Shown: in pieces, positions 43,571 to 54,569 of the stretch | Layout: each line of letters opens with the position of its first letter | Numbering within the stretch: the stretch's first letter is position 1 | Assembly: GCF_023091745.1 (NCBI RefSeq) | Contig: NC_068935.1 | Coordinates: 3,425,001-3,489,000, forward strand | From: Budorcas taxicolor | Lineage: Eukaryota > Chordata > Mammalia > Artiodactyla > Bovidae | Length of the DNA stretch: 64,000 nucleotides | Direction of reading: 5' to 3' | Program-made: the position numbers and the translations under genes | Notes under the pieces: generated by a model | The model's database searches: none | Told to the model about the DNA's origin: nothing | The model's input: only the letters and a program-made list of their open reading frames with translations

Positions 43571-43795
43571 TGTATGTGTATGTGGTCCCTCAGTTGTGTC
43601 TGACTCTTTGCAACCCCATGGATTGTAGCCCACCAGCCTCCTCTGTCCATGGGGTTTCTCAGGCAAGAATACTGAAGTGGGTTGACATTTCCTTCAGGGG
43701 ATTTTCCTGACCCAGGGATTGAGTCTGCAGTTCCTGCCACGTTTCATGTATTGCAGGCAGATTCTTTACCACTGAGCCACTGGGAAAGCTCCATT
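43571..43795 (-). mobile_element. Bov-tA SINE
   Basis: In reverse: GTCCCTCAGTTGTGTCTGAC, the Bov-A unit, then the tRNA-like head (CAGGGATTGAGTCTGCAGTT, TTTACCACTGAGCCACTGGG). The B box has decayed. Confidence 0.92.
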
Positions 43796-43837
43796 CTATA
43801 TAAGGTACTATATTTGGTAGAGTAGTAAAATAAAATA

Positions 43838-44545
43838 GGTGAAAGAAGAGAGTGAAAAAGCTGGCTTAAAATTAAACATTAAAAAAACTAAGATTATGAC
43901 ATCCAGTCCCATCACTTCATGGCAAATAGATGGGGAAACAATGGAAACAATGACAGACTTTATTTCCTTGGGCTCCAAAACCACCGCAGACTGCAACCAT
44001 GAAATTAAAAGACGCTTGCTCATTGGAAGAAAAGCTATTACAAACCTAGACAGCATATTAAAAAGCAGAGACATTACTTTGCAGACAAAGGTCAATATAG
44101 TCAAACTTATGGTTTTCCCAGTAGTCGCATATGGATGTGAGAGTTGGACCATAAAGAAAGCTGAGCACCAGAATTGATGCTTTTGAACTGTAGTGTTGGA
44201 GAAGACTCTTCAGAATTCCTTGGACTGCAAGGAGATCAAGCCAGTAAATCCTAAAGGAAATCAACCCTGAATATTCATTGGAAGGATTGATGATGAAACT
44301 GAAGCTCCAATACTTTGGCTACCTGATGCGAAGAGACTATTCATTGGAAAAGACCCTGATGTTGGGAAAGATTAAAGGCAGCAGGAGAAGGGGATGACAG
44401 AGGATGAGATGGTTGGATGCCATCATTGACTCAATGGACATAGGTTTGAGTGAACTCTGGGAGATGGTGAAGCATAGGAATCCTGGCATGCTGTAGTCCA
44501 AGAGGTCACAAAGAGTTGGAAAGGACTGAGAGAGTGAAGAACAAC
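43838..44545 (+). mobile_element. Old BovB LINE 3' fragment
   Basis: It runs from the region encoding KEESEKAGLKLNIKKTKIM to an AAC-type end (AGTGAAGAACAACA). AAAATAAAATA at 43827-43837 and 44546-44556 is the target-site duplication. The frame 43839-44177 reads ITSWQIDGETMETMTDFISL and VVAYGCESWTIKKAEHQN, then breaks at a small deletion. It is more diverged than the (ACTGA)n-tailed copies. Confidence 0.93.
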
Positions 44546-44556
44546 AAAATAAAATA

Positions 44557-45258
44557 AGGCCTTGATATCTCCTCTTAAGGAGTTTACATGCTAGTAAGAA
44601 AGAAATATACTGTCTACTGATAAGTTCAGATAGATAGATTCTAAAATCTTCAGAGTTCCAGCAGTAAAAAGATGATAAGACAATGTTCTTTTTCACCTGG
44701 CAAATGAATTTCCTTAAACGTTTACATGCTGATTATGAAGAAAAGTTTTCTCCAATAAGGAAGAAAGACCATCAGATGGTGTTCATGGAGAGAATAATTT
44801 ACAGATGTCTTAACCATGTAGTGATCTACTTTGTATATCAAAATTTTTCCTATGAGGACAGAAAGAAGTTATATGGACTGCAGAGAGTAGCCATGGAGAG
44901 AAAAACCTTTCACTTTTCTCACTGGTAGATTAGTAAAATAACAGTAGGTAAAATATTGGTCCGCCTTAACAAATGGATGGGAAATATTTCTAAATAGTGT
45001 GTGGGGGGAAGTTTATTTTTAAAAACTACTGCTTTGACAATCCCCCAAATCAATAATGCCCCCAAATGCATGTCCTATAAAGTCAAGCTGCATCTGAGCC
45101 CCATCTACCTGCCCAAAAGCATCCCCTGCTATTCTTTACCTGGCTGACCCTACCACAAGACTACTGGCCTCATTTCTGCTTCTGGAACAGGCCAAAGCTC
45201 TCTACCATCTCAAAGTCTTTACATAACCTGTTTTTTGTTTTTGTTTTTGTTTTTTCTT
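44557..45258. other. Unassigned sequence
   Basis: About 0.7 kb. A frame at 44683-44928 (81 codons, with EEKFSPIRKKDHQMVFMERI) has no recognised similarity and I leave it uncalled. Confidence 0.3.
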
Positions 45259-45546
45259 CCTAGAGATTTGGTAGCTCAGCTGGTAAAGAATCTGCCTGCA
45301 GTACAGGAGACCTGGTTAGATTCCTGGGTTGGAAAGATCCTCTGGAGAAGGGACAAGCTAGCCATTCCAGTATTCTTGGGCTTCCCTGGTGACAGGAGTT
45401 TGATCGGGGGTTGGGAAGATCCCCTGGAGGAGGGTGTGGCAACCCACTCCAGTCTTCTTGCTTGGAGAATCCCATGGACAGAAGAGTCTGTAGGGGTTAC
45501 AGTCCATGGGGTTGCAAAGAGTTAGATATGACTGAGCTACTAGGCA
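45259..45546 (+). mobile_element. Dimeric tRNA/Bov-A SINE
   Basis: Two tRNA-like heads: TTGGTAGCTCAGCTGGTAAA, then TGGGCTTCCCTGGTGACAGG (the second shortened). Each is followed by a Bov-A segment, the first cut at CCAGTATTCTTG. It ends at GACTGAGCTACTAGG. Same architecture as 49032-49352. Confidence 0.85.
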
Positions 45547-45924
45547 CAAGCAGAGATCCTGAAGCATTGGTCCCATCATCAGAATCTCAATAGCCAGTTT
45601 TGACTTTACCCTAAAGCTTTCAACTTAGCTGTAACTTCCTTAGAGGGAATCCCTCTTTATCCTATCTAAATATTTTCCTGCCACCTTTTACAAACACCAC
45701 ATTATTCTCTAATGATTTCCCTATTTAATTCCTTCCTAGTACTAATAGCTCATTATAAAATGTAATTAAATCTTTTCTTTGTTTAACATAAGTCTTTCCC
45801 CCTAAACTGGAAGTTATGTGAGGGTAGGGACCTTGTCTATCATATTCACTGGTGCATACTCAAATCATAGCAGAGTACTTGGCACCAAATAGACATTCAA
45901 AACTACCTTTAGAATAAGTGAATG

Positions 45925-45966
<42 letters not shown>

Positions 45967-46019
45967 ACTTGAAACCAATATTAAGTAATAGGTAATATTG
46001 ATTTTATTTATATATTTGT
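45547..46019. other. Intervening sequence
   Basis: No gene recognised. It includes the (TA)n at 45928-45962. Confidence 0.3.
45928..45962. repeat. (TA)n microsatellite
   Basis: A perfect AT/TA run of ~35 bp. Confidence 0.96.
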
Positions 46020-47804
46020 CTCAGTTCAGTTCAGTTCAGTCGCTCAGTCGTGACCGACTTTTTGCGACCCCATGAATCGCAGCACGCCAAGCCTTCCTGT
46101 GCATCACCAACTCCCGGAGTTCACTCAGACTCACGTCCATCGAGTCCATGATGCCATCCAGCCATCTCATCCTCTGTCGGCCCCTTCTCCTCCTGCCTCC
46201 AATCCCTCCCAGCATCAGAGTCTTTTCCAATGAGTCAACTCTTCTCATGAGGTGGCCAAAGTACTGGAGTTTCAGCTTTAGCATCATTCCTTCCAAAGAA
46301 ATCCCAGGGTTGATCTCCTTCACAATGGACTGGTTGGATCTCCTTGCAGTCCAAGGGACTCTCAAGAGTCTTCTCCAACACCACAGTTCAAAACCATCAA
46401 TTCTTTGGTGCTCAGCCTTCTTCACAGTCCAACTCTCACATCCATACATGACCACAGGAAAAACCATAGCCTTGACTAGACGAACCTTAGTCGGCAAAGT
46501 AATGTCTCTGCTTTTGAATATGCTATCTAGGTTGATCATAACTTTTCTTCCAGGGAGTAAGTGTCTTTTAATTTCATGGCTGCAGTCACCATCTGCAGTG
46601 ATTTTGGAGCCCCCAAAAATAAAGTCTGACACTGTTTCCACTGTTTCCCCATCTATTTCCCATGGAGTGATGGGACCAGATGCCATGATCTTTGTTTTCT
46701 GAATGTTGAGCTTTAAGCCAACATTTTTGCTCTCCTCTTTCACTTTCATCAAAAGGCTTTTTAGCTCCTCTTCACTTTCTGCCATAAGGGTGGTGTCATC
46801 TGCATATCTGAGGTTATTGATATTTCTCCCGGCAATCTTGATTCCAGCTTGTGTTTCTTCCAGTCCACCGTTTCTCATGATGTACTCTGCATATAAGTGA
46901 AATAAGCAGGATGACAATATACAGCTTTGACGTACTCCTTTTCCTATTTGGAACCAGTCTGTTGTTCCATGTCCAGTTCTAACTGTTGCTTCCTGACCTG
47001 CATACAGATTTCTCAAGAGGCAGGTTAGGTGATCTGATATCCCCATCTGTTTCAGAATTTTCCACAGTTTATTGTGATCCACACAGTCAAAGGTTTTGGC
47101 ATAGTCAATGAAGCAGAAGTAGATGTTTTTCTGGAACTCTCTTGCTTTTTCCATGATCCAGCGGATGTTGGCAATTTGATCTCTGGTTCCTCTGCTTCTT
47201 CTTAAACTAGCTTGAACAACTGGAAGTTCATGGTTCACGTATTGCTGAAGCCTGGCTTGGAGAATTTTGAGTGTTACTTTACTAGTGTGTGAGATGAGTG
47301 CAACTGTGTGGTAGTTTGAGCATTCTTTGGCATTGCCTTTCTTTGGGATTCGAATGAAAACTGACCATTTCCAATCCTGTGGCCACTGCTGAGTTTTCCA
47401 AATTTGCTGGCATATTGAGTACAGCCCTTTCACAGCATCATCTTTCAGGATTTGAAATAGCTCAACTGGAATTCCATCACCTCCACTAGCTTTGTTCATA
47501 GTGATGCTTTCTAAGGCCCACTTGACTTCACATTCCAGGATGTCTGGCTCTAGATGAGTGATCACACCATCGTGATTATCCGGGTCGTGAAGATATTTTT
47601 TGTACAGTTCTTCTGTGTATTCTTGCCACCTCCTCTTAATATCTTCTGCTTCTGTTCAGTCCATACCATTTCTGTCCTTTATCAAGCCCATCTTTGCCTG
47701 AAATCTTCCCTTGGTATCTCTAATTTTCTTGAAGAGATCTCTAGTCTTTCCCATTCTGTTGTTTTCCTCTATTTCTTTGTGTTGATCGCTGAAGAAGGCT
47801 TTCT
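46020..47804 (-). mobile_element. BovB LINE with long open RT frame
   Basis: A 1.78-kb 5'-truncated copy from the (TCAGT)n tail to the sequence encoding the KKAFFSDQ area (ends at GAAGAAGGCTTTCT). It is one of the best-preserved copies here. The 5' end adjoins the unknown coding-like stretch at 47805-48304. No clear target duplication was found. Confidence 0.96.
46036..47565 (-). pseudogene. BovB reverse transcriptase, 509-codon open frame
   Basis: The longest open frame of the window. It contains ECEVKWALESITMNKASGGD, FIRIPKKGNAKECSN, FDCVDHNKLWKILKQM, GKGVRQSCILSSC, the catalytic YADD (46795-46806), TPWEIDGETVETVSDFI, MYGCESWTVKKAEHQR and the complete C-terminus HGVAKSRSRLSD. Differences from its relatives include QS for QG in the RQGC motif and SS for SP just after it. 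The endonuclease is absent because of 5' truncation, and just upstream (47640-47660) a stop interrupts the frame. It could make a partial RT only if expressed from a host promoter, for which there is no evidence. Confidence 0.9.
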
Positions 47805-48304
47805 GAATAAAACATGACTGGGCTTCTTCTGGTTTGTTTCCATGATGATGGACTCATCTTCCAAATATTCTGAAGCTTTTGGTTGCTGTACAGTAAGATG
47901 ATATAACAGCTGTTCCTTGGCTTCCATAATCGATAGCAGCACTTGCCTCATGAATGACCAAGGTAAATGATCTGTGCCTAGCAGGACAAACCCTTCCCTA
48001 AGAAGCAGGCTTAAATTGATTATTATTTCTGTGTTGAACAACAATCTCAAATTATTGTCAAGGTTCTTTTGGAAAGGTCATATTTGAAATCATCAGTAAA
48101 GCAAATTATACATTGACATAGGTATTTCCTATACTTGTTTGCCACCGGATTATGGGTCATCAGCATCTGTTTATTTACTGGTAACAATTCAGGTTTGCCA
48201 GTGGAAATATTAACTCTTTTAGGCCATTCTTGCAGTTCTGTGAGAAAAACGTAGGGAGCATAAACAGTCAACTTTGAATTAACCTCATGCATACCACCAA
48301 TATT
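47805..48304 (-). pseudogene. Unrecognised coding-like stretch, one frameshift
   Basis: On the minus strand about 0.5 kb reads as protein in two frames joined by a single frameshift near 48045. The first part contains MHEVNSKLTVYAPYVF, ELQEWPKRVNISTGKPELL and NKYRKYLCQCIICFTDDFKY. The second contains LLFNTEIIINLSLLLREG, LPWSFMRQVLLSIMEAKEQL and ASEYLEDESIIMETNQKKP. No intron-like break is visible. It is bounded by a Bov-A2 on the upstream side and by the BovB 5' end downstream. The composition looks protein-like and no mobile-element family is evident, so an old processed pseudogene or stranded exon is possible. I do not recognise the protein, and chance openness is not excluded. Confidence 0.3.
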
Positions 48305-48571
48305 GGCAATCCACTCCAGTACTCTTGCCTGCTGGAAAATCCCATGGACGGAGGAGCCTGGTAGGCTGCAGTCCATGGGGTCGCTAAGAGTTGGACACGA
48401 CTGAGTGACTTCACTTTCACTTTTCACTTTCATGCATTGGAGAAGGAAATGGCAACCCACTCCAGTGTTCTTGCCTGGAGAATCCCAGGGATCGAGGAGC
48501 CTGGTGGGCTGCCATCTATGGGGTCACACAGAGTCGGACAGGACCAAAGTGACTTAGCAGTAGCAGCAGCA
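48305..48571 (+). mobile_element. Bov-A2 SINE
   Basis: A dimer with a short duplication in the first monomer (TTGCCTGCTGGAAAATC). The first ~10 bp are missing. The 16-bp duplication GCATACCACCAATATT (one mismatch) lies at 48289-48304 and 48572-48587. Confidence 0.96.
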
Positions 48572-48587
48572 GCATACCACCAGTATT

Positions 48588-49023
48588 TGCTAGAAGAAGC
48601 TATTTTCATAGTTTATAAGTGACCAACTATAGCTAAATCAAACACCTATGTCTTAAACTGATAGAATTGATAATTTATGTCAGGTTAGAATGAATGGCAT
48701 TCTTTCATGTTCAGCATTTGCTAGCATTTGTATTCCCACACCCCACCCATCCCACCCACATGAGACACTAGTCTTCTAACAATAGTGAAAGATTGTGTGT
48801 GTCTGTCTCCACCAACCAGAAAACAGCTTTCATACTAGAGTAATTAAAAAAAGAAACACTTTTCATTTAAGAACATTTTCTCCCCCTAATTCATTTAATG
48901 ATGGACTAATTTACATAATAGATACCTTCATGCTGTATATTGAAAAGTTCTTAAGCTTTATTCAATATCATCTCAGAATCTTAATGCTACATATATTAAA
49001 TGATTCTAATCACAGGACTTACA
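48588..49023. other. Unassigned sequence
   Basis: About 0.44 kb with no recognised feature. Confidence 0.3.
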
Positions 49024-49031
49024 AACAGTAT

Positions 49032-49352
49032 GAGGACTTCCCTTGTAGCTCAGCTGGTAAAGAATCCACTTGCAGTGCAGGAGACCCCAGTTCAATTCCT
49101 GGGTCAGGAAGATCTGCTGGAGAAGGGATAGGCTACCCACTCCAATATTCTTGAGTTTCCCTGGTGACTCAGTTCGTAAAGAATCTGCCTGCAATGCTGG
49201 AGACCTGGGTTCAATTCCTGGGCTGGGAAAATCCCTTGGAGAAAGGAATGACTATCCACTCCAGTATTCTGGCCTAGAGAATCCCATGGACTATACACTC
49301 CATGGGGTCGCAAAGAGTCAGACACGACTGAGTGACTTTCACTTTCCCTTTC
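49032..49352 (+). mobile_element. Dimeric tRNA/Bov-A SINE
   Basis: Head 1 (GGACTTCCCTTGTAGCTCAG, TTCAATTCCTGGGTCAGG), Bov-A part 1 ending CCAATATTCTTG, head 2 (AGTTTCCCTGGTGACTCAGT, GGGTTCAATTCCTGGGC), then a complete Bov-A unit to GACTTTCACTTTCCC. AACAGTAT at 49024-49031 and 49353-49360 is the target duplication, so the dimer inserted as one unit. Confidence 0.93.
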
Positions 49353-49373
49353 AACAGTATATTCTTTAAAGGT

Positions 49374-49374
<1 letters not shown>

Positions 49375-49410
<36 letters not shown>
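49375..49410. repeat. Poly-T run of 36
   Basis: A pure T homopolymer 15 bp after the dimeric SINE. Its length is likely polymorphic or affected by sequencing. No retroposon body is attached on either side that I recognise. Confidence 0.9.
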
Positions 49411-49412
<2 letters not shown>

Positions 49413-50566
49413 TAAGCAAAATATAAGGCTTGGGAGTATGACCAACCTAATAAAGAAATTAAGAAAAAAAATTAGATTCTGTACATGTAATTATTAGTTC
49501 CATAGGAAAGTTCTATGCTACTTAATATAACACATTTTCTTTTACTGTAGTCTTATTTTGGTGCCACAGAGATATAGTTAGTCTCCTTAGCTCTTGTATA
49601 ACTTCTTTCAACCATTTAAAATCTGGTAATATGATATTTTTTCTTCCATGTAGATTCATTTAAAAGTCAAATATATTTGTCATTTACAAAAGTCATAACT
49701 CTTCCTCATCTTGGAAATTCTCTGAAAGCTTACATTTTGTTAATAAAATTCATCTACAGTAGCATAAAAATTCACAATTCCAATTCTGTTTAAGCTTTGA
49801 ATGACAAATTGTCCTATTACCTCATTTCTTTCTTGCTTCACTTGACTAAACAAATACCCTACAGTAGGAACAACTACTTGTGAAGAAAAGATTAATCCAT
49901 CTTTTTAAGAACTCTGTAATAAAATCTTTATAATCCCCCACATCAGTGAAAGTAGTGAATACATCATATCTAGTTTCACAATTCTATTAAAAGCATCATA
50001 GACATTCATATTTTTATAAATCAAAAACACAGAAGATCATCTGCTTTACCTTGCTGAAACCTACCATTTTTAAATTTCAAAATATTTAAGCAATGAGTAG
50101 AAGTGTTCTTTTAAGTTTCAGAGCCTATCTTCCTTTTTTTTACAGGACCCTTCTTCTAAATATAAAATGGGTATTTCTTAGCAACAGTAAGTAGCCTTTA
50201 GGTCTTAAATTATTTTGCATTTTTCATCTAAAAATTAAAAGAGTCACAAAACATTTTGTGTTTACTTCCAAATATATATTTTTAATTTGATCTCTTCCCC
50301 CAAATTCTCCCCCTATTTTCTCTTTTCTCTCAGATGATTCCATTTGCTACTATTATTTTTGGTATTTGTAGCATTCAACTAAATGTTCCACTAAGTACCT
50401 AGACTGGATAGGTAGTTTTTAATCACTGATGTTACAAATAATTAATCTTTCCAAAATTAATAGGAAAAGGGAAACAACTTGTAAAAACAGTAAGGAAAGA
50501 GGAAACAATGTAAAATCATGTCCATCTGGGAACCCATCTTGAATCTTTTTTGCTGATGACTACAAT
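49411..50566. other. Unassigned, repeat-poor sequence
   Basis: About 1.15 kb of AT-rich DNA without recognised element or gene. Confidence 0.35.
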
Positions 50567-51120
50567 AATTAAAAGATGCTTACTTCCTGGAAGGAAAGTT
50601 ATGACCAAACTATATAGCATATTGAAAAGCAGAGACATTACTTTGCCAACAAAGGTCCGTCTATTCAAGGCTATGGTTTTTCCAGTGGTCATGTATGGAT
50701 GTGAGAGTTGGACTGTGAAGAAAGCTGAGTGCCAAAGAATTGATGCTTTTGAACTGTGGTGTTGGAGAAGACTCTTGAGAGTCCCTTGGACTGCAAGGAG
50801 ATCCAACCAGTCCATTCTAAAGGAGATTGGTCCTGGGTGTTCTTTGGAAAGAATGATGCTAAAGCTGAAACTCCAATACTTTGGCCACCTCATGAGAAGA
50901 GTTGACTCATTGGAAAAGACTCTGATGCTGGGAGGGATTGGGGGCAGGAGGAGAAGGGGCCGACAGAGGATGAGATGGCTGGATGGCATCACTGACTCGA
51001 TGGACATGAGTCTGAGTGAACTCCGGGAGTTGGTGAGGGACAGGGAGGCCTGGCGTACTGCAGTTCATGGGGTCGCAAAGAGTTGGACACCACTGAGGGA
51101 CTGAACTGAACTTAACTGAA
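50567..51120 (+). mobile_element. BovB LINE 3' fragment
   Basis: It starts at AATTAAAAGATGCTTACTTC (encoding IKRCLLPGRKVM) and is open through FELWCWRRLLRVPW, LEKTLMLGGIGGRRRRG and HGVAKSWTPLRD to the (ACTGA)n tail. The flanks give only a trivial AATA match. Confidence 0.95.
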
Positions 51121-51477
51121 AATATATATGGGTCAAAAAATATGCAACATAGCAAGTATGAAAACTATACATCCACCTGATTGTATAAGATATGCTAGAT
51201 GCTATAACACTCTTAGAGGAAAGTATAGGCAGAACACTTTGTCATAAATTGCACCAACATGTTTTTGATCCAACTCTAAGAGTAGTGAAAATAAAAATTA
51301 AAAAATGAGACCTAATTAAACCTAAAGGTTTTTGTATAGCAAAGGAAACCATAAGCAAAAAGAAAAGACAACCCTCAGAATAGGAGAAAATATTTGCAAA
51401 CGAAATTGGCAAGGGATTTATCTCTAAAATATATAAACAGCTCATGCATTTCAATATAAAAAACTAACAAACCAAAC

Positions 51478-51700
51478 AGCTTCCCTGGTGGCTCAGATGG
51501 TAAAGAATCTGCTTGCAATGCGAGAGACCCAGGTTTGATCTCTGGATTAGGAAGATCCCTGGGAGAAGGAAACGGCAACACATTCCAATATTCTTGCTTG
51601 GAGAATTCCATGGACAGAGGAACTTGGCAGTCTACAGTCCATGGGTTCACAAAGAGTCAGACATGACTGAGCAACTAACACTTTCAGTTTTCACTTTTTT
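51478..51700 (+). mobile_element. Bov-tA SINE inserted in L1
   Basis: Head AGCTTCCCTGGTGGCTCAGA with B-box area AGGTTTGATCTCTGG, the Bov-A unit and a T-rich end after CACTTTCAGTTTTCAC. The L1 resumes at CAACAACCCAATC. Confidence 0.94.
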
Positions 51701-52389
51701 TTTTTCAACAACCCAATCAAAATATGGCCACACTATCTAAATAGATGAAAACATGTTCAACATCACTAATTATCAGAGAATTGTATATCAAATCTACAAT
51801 GAGTCACCAGTCAGAATGGCCATCATCAAAAGGCCTACAGACAACAAATGCTCGAGAGGGTGTAGAAAAAGGGAACCTTCTCATGTTGTTGGTGGGACTG
51901 CAAGTTGGTACAACCACTATGGAGAATAGTATGGAGGTTCCTTAAAAACTAAAAATAGAGCTACCATATGAGCCAGCAATCCCATTCCTGGGCATGTATC
52001 TGGAGAAACACACGATTCAAAAGTATACATGTACCCCAATGTTCATTGCAGTGCTGTTTACAGCAGCCAAGATATGAAAGCAACCTAAATGTCCATCCAC
52101 AGAGGAATGTATAAAAAAGAAGTCATATGTATGCACAATGGAATATTACTAAGCCATGAAAAGAATGAAATAATGCCATTTACATCAACATAGATGGACC
52201 CAGAAATTATCATACTGAGTGAAGCAAGCCAGACAAAGACAAATATATCATTTATATGTGGAATCTAAAAACATGATACAAATTAACTTATTTACAAAAT
52301 AGAAACAGACTTCGAAATCGAATGTATGGTTACCAAGAGGGTAATGTTGGGGGAAGGATGGATTGGGAGTTTGGGATTAACATATAAAT

Positions 52390-52674
52390 GCTGCTGCTGC
52401 TGCTGCTGCTGCTGCATCACTTCAGTCGTGTCTGACTCTGTGCGACCCCATAGACGGCAGCCCACTAGGTTCTTCTGTCCCTGGGACTCTCCAGGCAAGA
52501 ACACTGGAGTGGGTTGCCATTTCCTTCTCCAATGCATGAAAGTGAAAAGTGAAAGGGAAGTCGCTCAGTCATGCCTGACTCTTAGCGACCCCATGGACTG
52601 CAGCTTACCAGGTTCCTCCATCCATGGGATTTTCCAGGCAAGAGTACTGGAGTGGGTTGTCATTTCCTTCTCCA
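52390..52674 (-). mobile_element. Bov-A2 SINE inserted in L1 3' UTR
   Basis: In reverse, beginning with eight CTG units (complement of the tail) and ending at CCATTTCCTTCTCC. ATATAAAT flanks it at 52382-52389 and 52679-52686. Confidence 0.95.
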
Positions 52675-52867
52675 TAATATATAAATACTACTATATAAAA
52701 GATAGATAATCAACAGGGACCTACTGTATAGCACAAGGAAACTTACTCAATATTCTGTAATAACCTATATGGGGAAAAATCTGAAAAAAAATGAATGTAT
52801 GTATATGTATAACTGAATCACTTTGCTGTACAGAAGAAACTAGCATAACATTACAATTCAACGATTG

Positions 52868-53067
52868 TTGTTGTTTTAGTCACTAAGTTCTATCTGACTC
52901 TTTTGTGACCCCATAGACTGCAGCCTGTGAGGTTCCTCTGTCAATGGGATTTCCCAGGAAAATACTGGAATGGGTTGAAATTTCCTTCACCAGGGGATCT
53001 TCCAGATCCAGGGCTCGAACTTCTGCTTGGCAGGCAGATTCTTTACCACTGAGCCACCATGGAATAC

Positions 53068-53068
<1 letters not shown>
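52868..53068 (-). mobile_element. Bov-tA-type SINE
   Basis: In reverse: GTTGTTGTTTTAGTCACTAA (an AAC-type tail), the Bov-A unit, then the tRNA-like head CGAACTTCTGCTTGGCAGGC and TTTACCACTGAGCCACCATG. It is an older, more diverged copy that begins at the L1 3' end. An A/AAAG-rich tract follows (53071-53111). Confidence 0.88.
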
Positions 53069-53101
<33 letters not shown>

Positions 53102-53525
53102 GAAAAAAAAAGCTTAACGAATCTAGGATAGTGAATCTTCAGCATTAGAATGGGTATGTTTTCTAAAGTGCAAACTCCTAGAATCATCATTTTTATTTTA
53201 TATTTCACATATCTTGTTATCATACAGAAGTCAAAAAATTTTTTCAAAGAAAACATTTGCTTCAAGACTACTTTCTCGTGGCTCGTAAGTCATACAGTTC
53301 CTTACAGAAGAGAACTGTAATTGATTAAGATGTCCATCTATTCGGGAGCAATTTTGAACATACCATTTTACTATTACACTCTTATTTTCTCATAATTTAC
53401 TTAAAATATCATTAGTGCTTACTTTTTAAAAACCATACAGAGACTAACAAAGTAAATTTTAGTAGCCCCATTTTTCTCATTAAAATGCAAAGTAGAGATA
53501 CTCTAACAACCTTTACTATAAGCTA
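53069..53525. other. Unassigned sequence
   Basis: An A-rich low-complexity tract, then ~0.4 kb without a recognised feature. Confidence 0.3.
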
Positions 53526-53535
53526 CCCTCTGTTT

Positions 53536-53717
53536 GGGCTTCCCTTGTGGCTCAGCTGGTAAAGAATCCGCCTGCAACGCAGGATACCTGGGTTGGGAAG
53601 ATCCCCTGGAGAAGGAAAGGGCTACCCACTGCAGTATTCTGGCCTGGAGAATTCCATGGACTGTATAGTCCATGGGGTGGCAAATAGTCAGACACAACTG
53701 AGAGACTTTCACTTTCG
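53536..53717 (+). mobile_element. Bov-tA SINE
   Basis: Head GGGCTTCCCTTGTGGCTCAG with the B box deleted (CCTGGGTTGGGAAGATCCCC), a shortened Bov-A unit, ending GACTTTCACTTTCG. The duplication CCCTCTGTTT/CCCTTTGTTT lies at 53526-53535 and 53718-53727. Confidence 0.93.
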
Positions 53718-54081
53718 CCCTTTGTTTAAAATCTGTAAGGATAAAAAAATAAATTTATTCATTTTGGGATTTTTGAAGTGGATAATGATAAAAGTGTATT
53801 AAAACTAAAATCAATGCAATTAATCAAACTGTCATAAAATAGAAGAATGGCATTTAAATGTACTGCATGAATGAAAAAAGAGGTAAAACTTTTCAAGAAG
53901 TTAAAATAAGAAAAATGTTAATTGAATATAAAAATAAAATAAGTGATCTCAATGTTTATAAGAACTACTAGACATGTAGAAATATTTCTAGACATGTTTT
54001 TAAATATCTGCAGGAAATCTTAATTGTTTTTTTGGATCATAAACTCTTCTATAAAATTTGAGGTTATAGAATCCAATGCAA

Positions 54082-54555
54082 GAATTGAAAGAGACACGTG
54101 TACCCCAATGTTCATCACAGCACTGTTTATAATAGCCAGGACATGGAAGCAACCTAGATGTCCATCAGCAGATGAATGGATAAGAAAGCAGTGGTACATA
54201 TACACGATGGAGTATTACTCAGCCATTAAAAATAATACATTTGAATCAGTTTTAATGAGGTTGATGAAACTGGAGCCTATTATACAGAGTGAAGTAAGCC
54301 AGAAGAAAAAACAGCAATATAGTATACTAATGCATATACATGGAATTTGGAAAGATGGTAATGATAACCCTGTATGCGAGACAGCAAAAGAGACACAGAT
54401 GTATAGAACAGTCTTTTGGACTCTGTGGGAGAGGGCAAGGGTGGGATGATTTGGGATAATGGCATTGAAACATGTATAATATCATATAAGAAATGAGAAA
54501 AAATAATTTTGAAACATGCAAAAAAAAAATAAAGGTTAAGACATTCTGAAAAAAA
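54082..54555 (+). mobile_element. L1 3' end
   Basis: It starts in the end of ORF2 (CACGTGTACCCCAATGTTCA; ACGATGGAGTATTACTCAGC) and continues through the 3' UTR to AAAAAATAAAGG and a poly-A. The 14-bp duplication AGAATCCAATGCAA (one mismatch) lies at 54068-54081 and 54556-54569. Confidence 0.95.
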
Positions 54556-54569
54556 AGAATCTAATGCAA

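Larger units (their letters stand above)
51150..52866 (+). mobile_element. L1 3' region with nested SINEs
   Basis: Old L1 sequence from an ORF2 region (GTTTTTGTATAGCAAAGGAA; GAGAAAATATTTGCAAACGA) through the C-terminal block (TCAGAATGGCCATCATCAAA; GTTGGTGGGACTGCAAGTTG) to the 3' UTR (ACCTACTGTATAGCACAAGG; TTTGCTGTACAGAAGAAACT). It is interrupted by SINEs at 51478-51700 and 52390-52674 and followed by a third at 52868. Confidence 0.9.
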
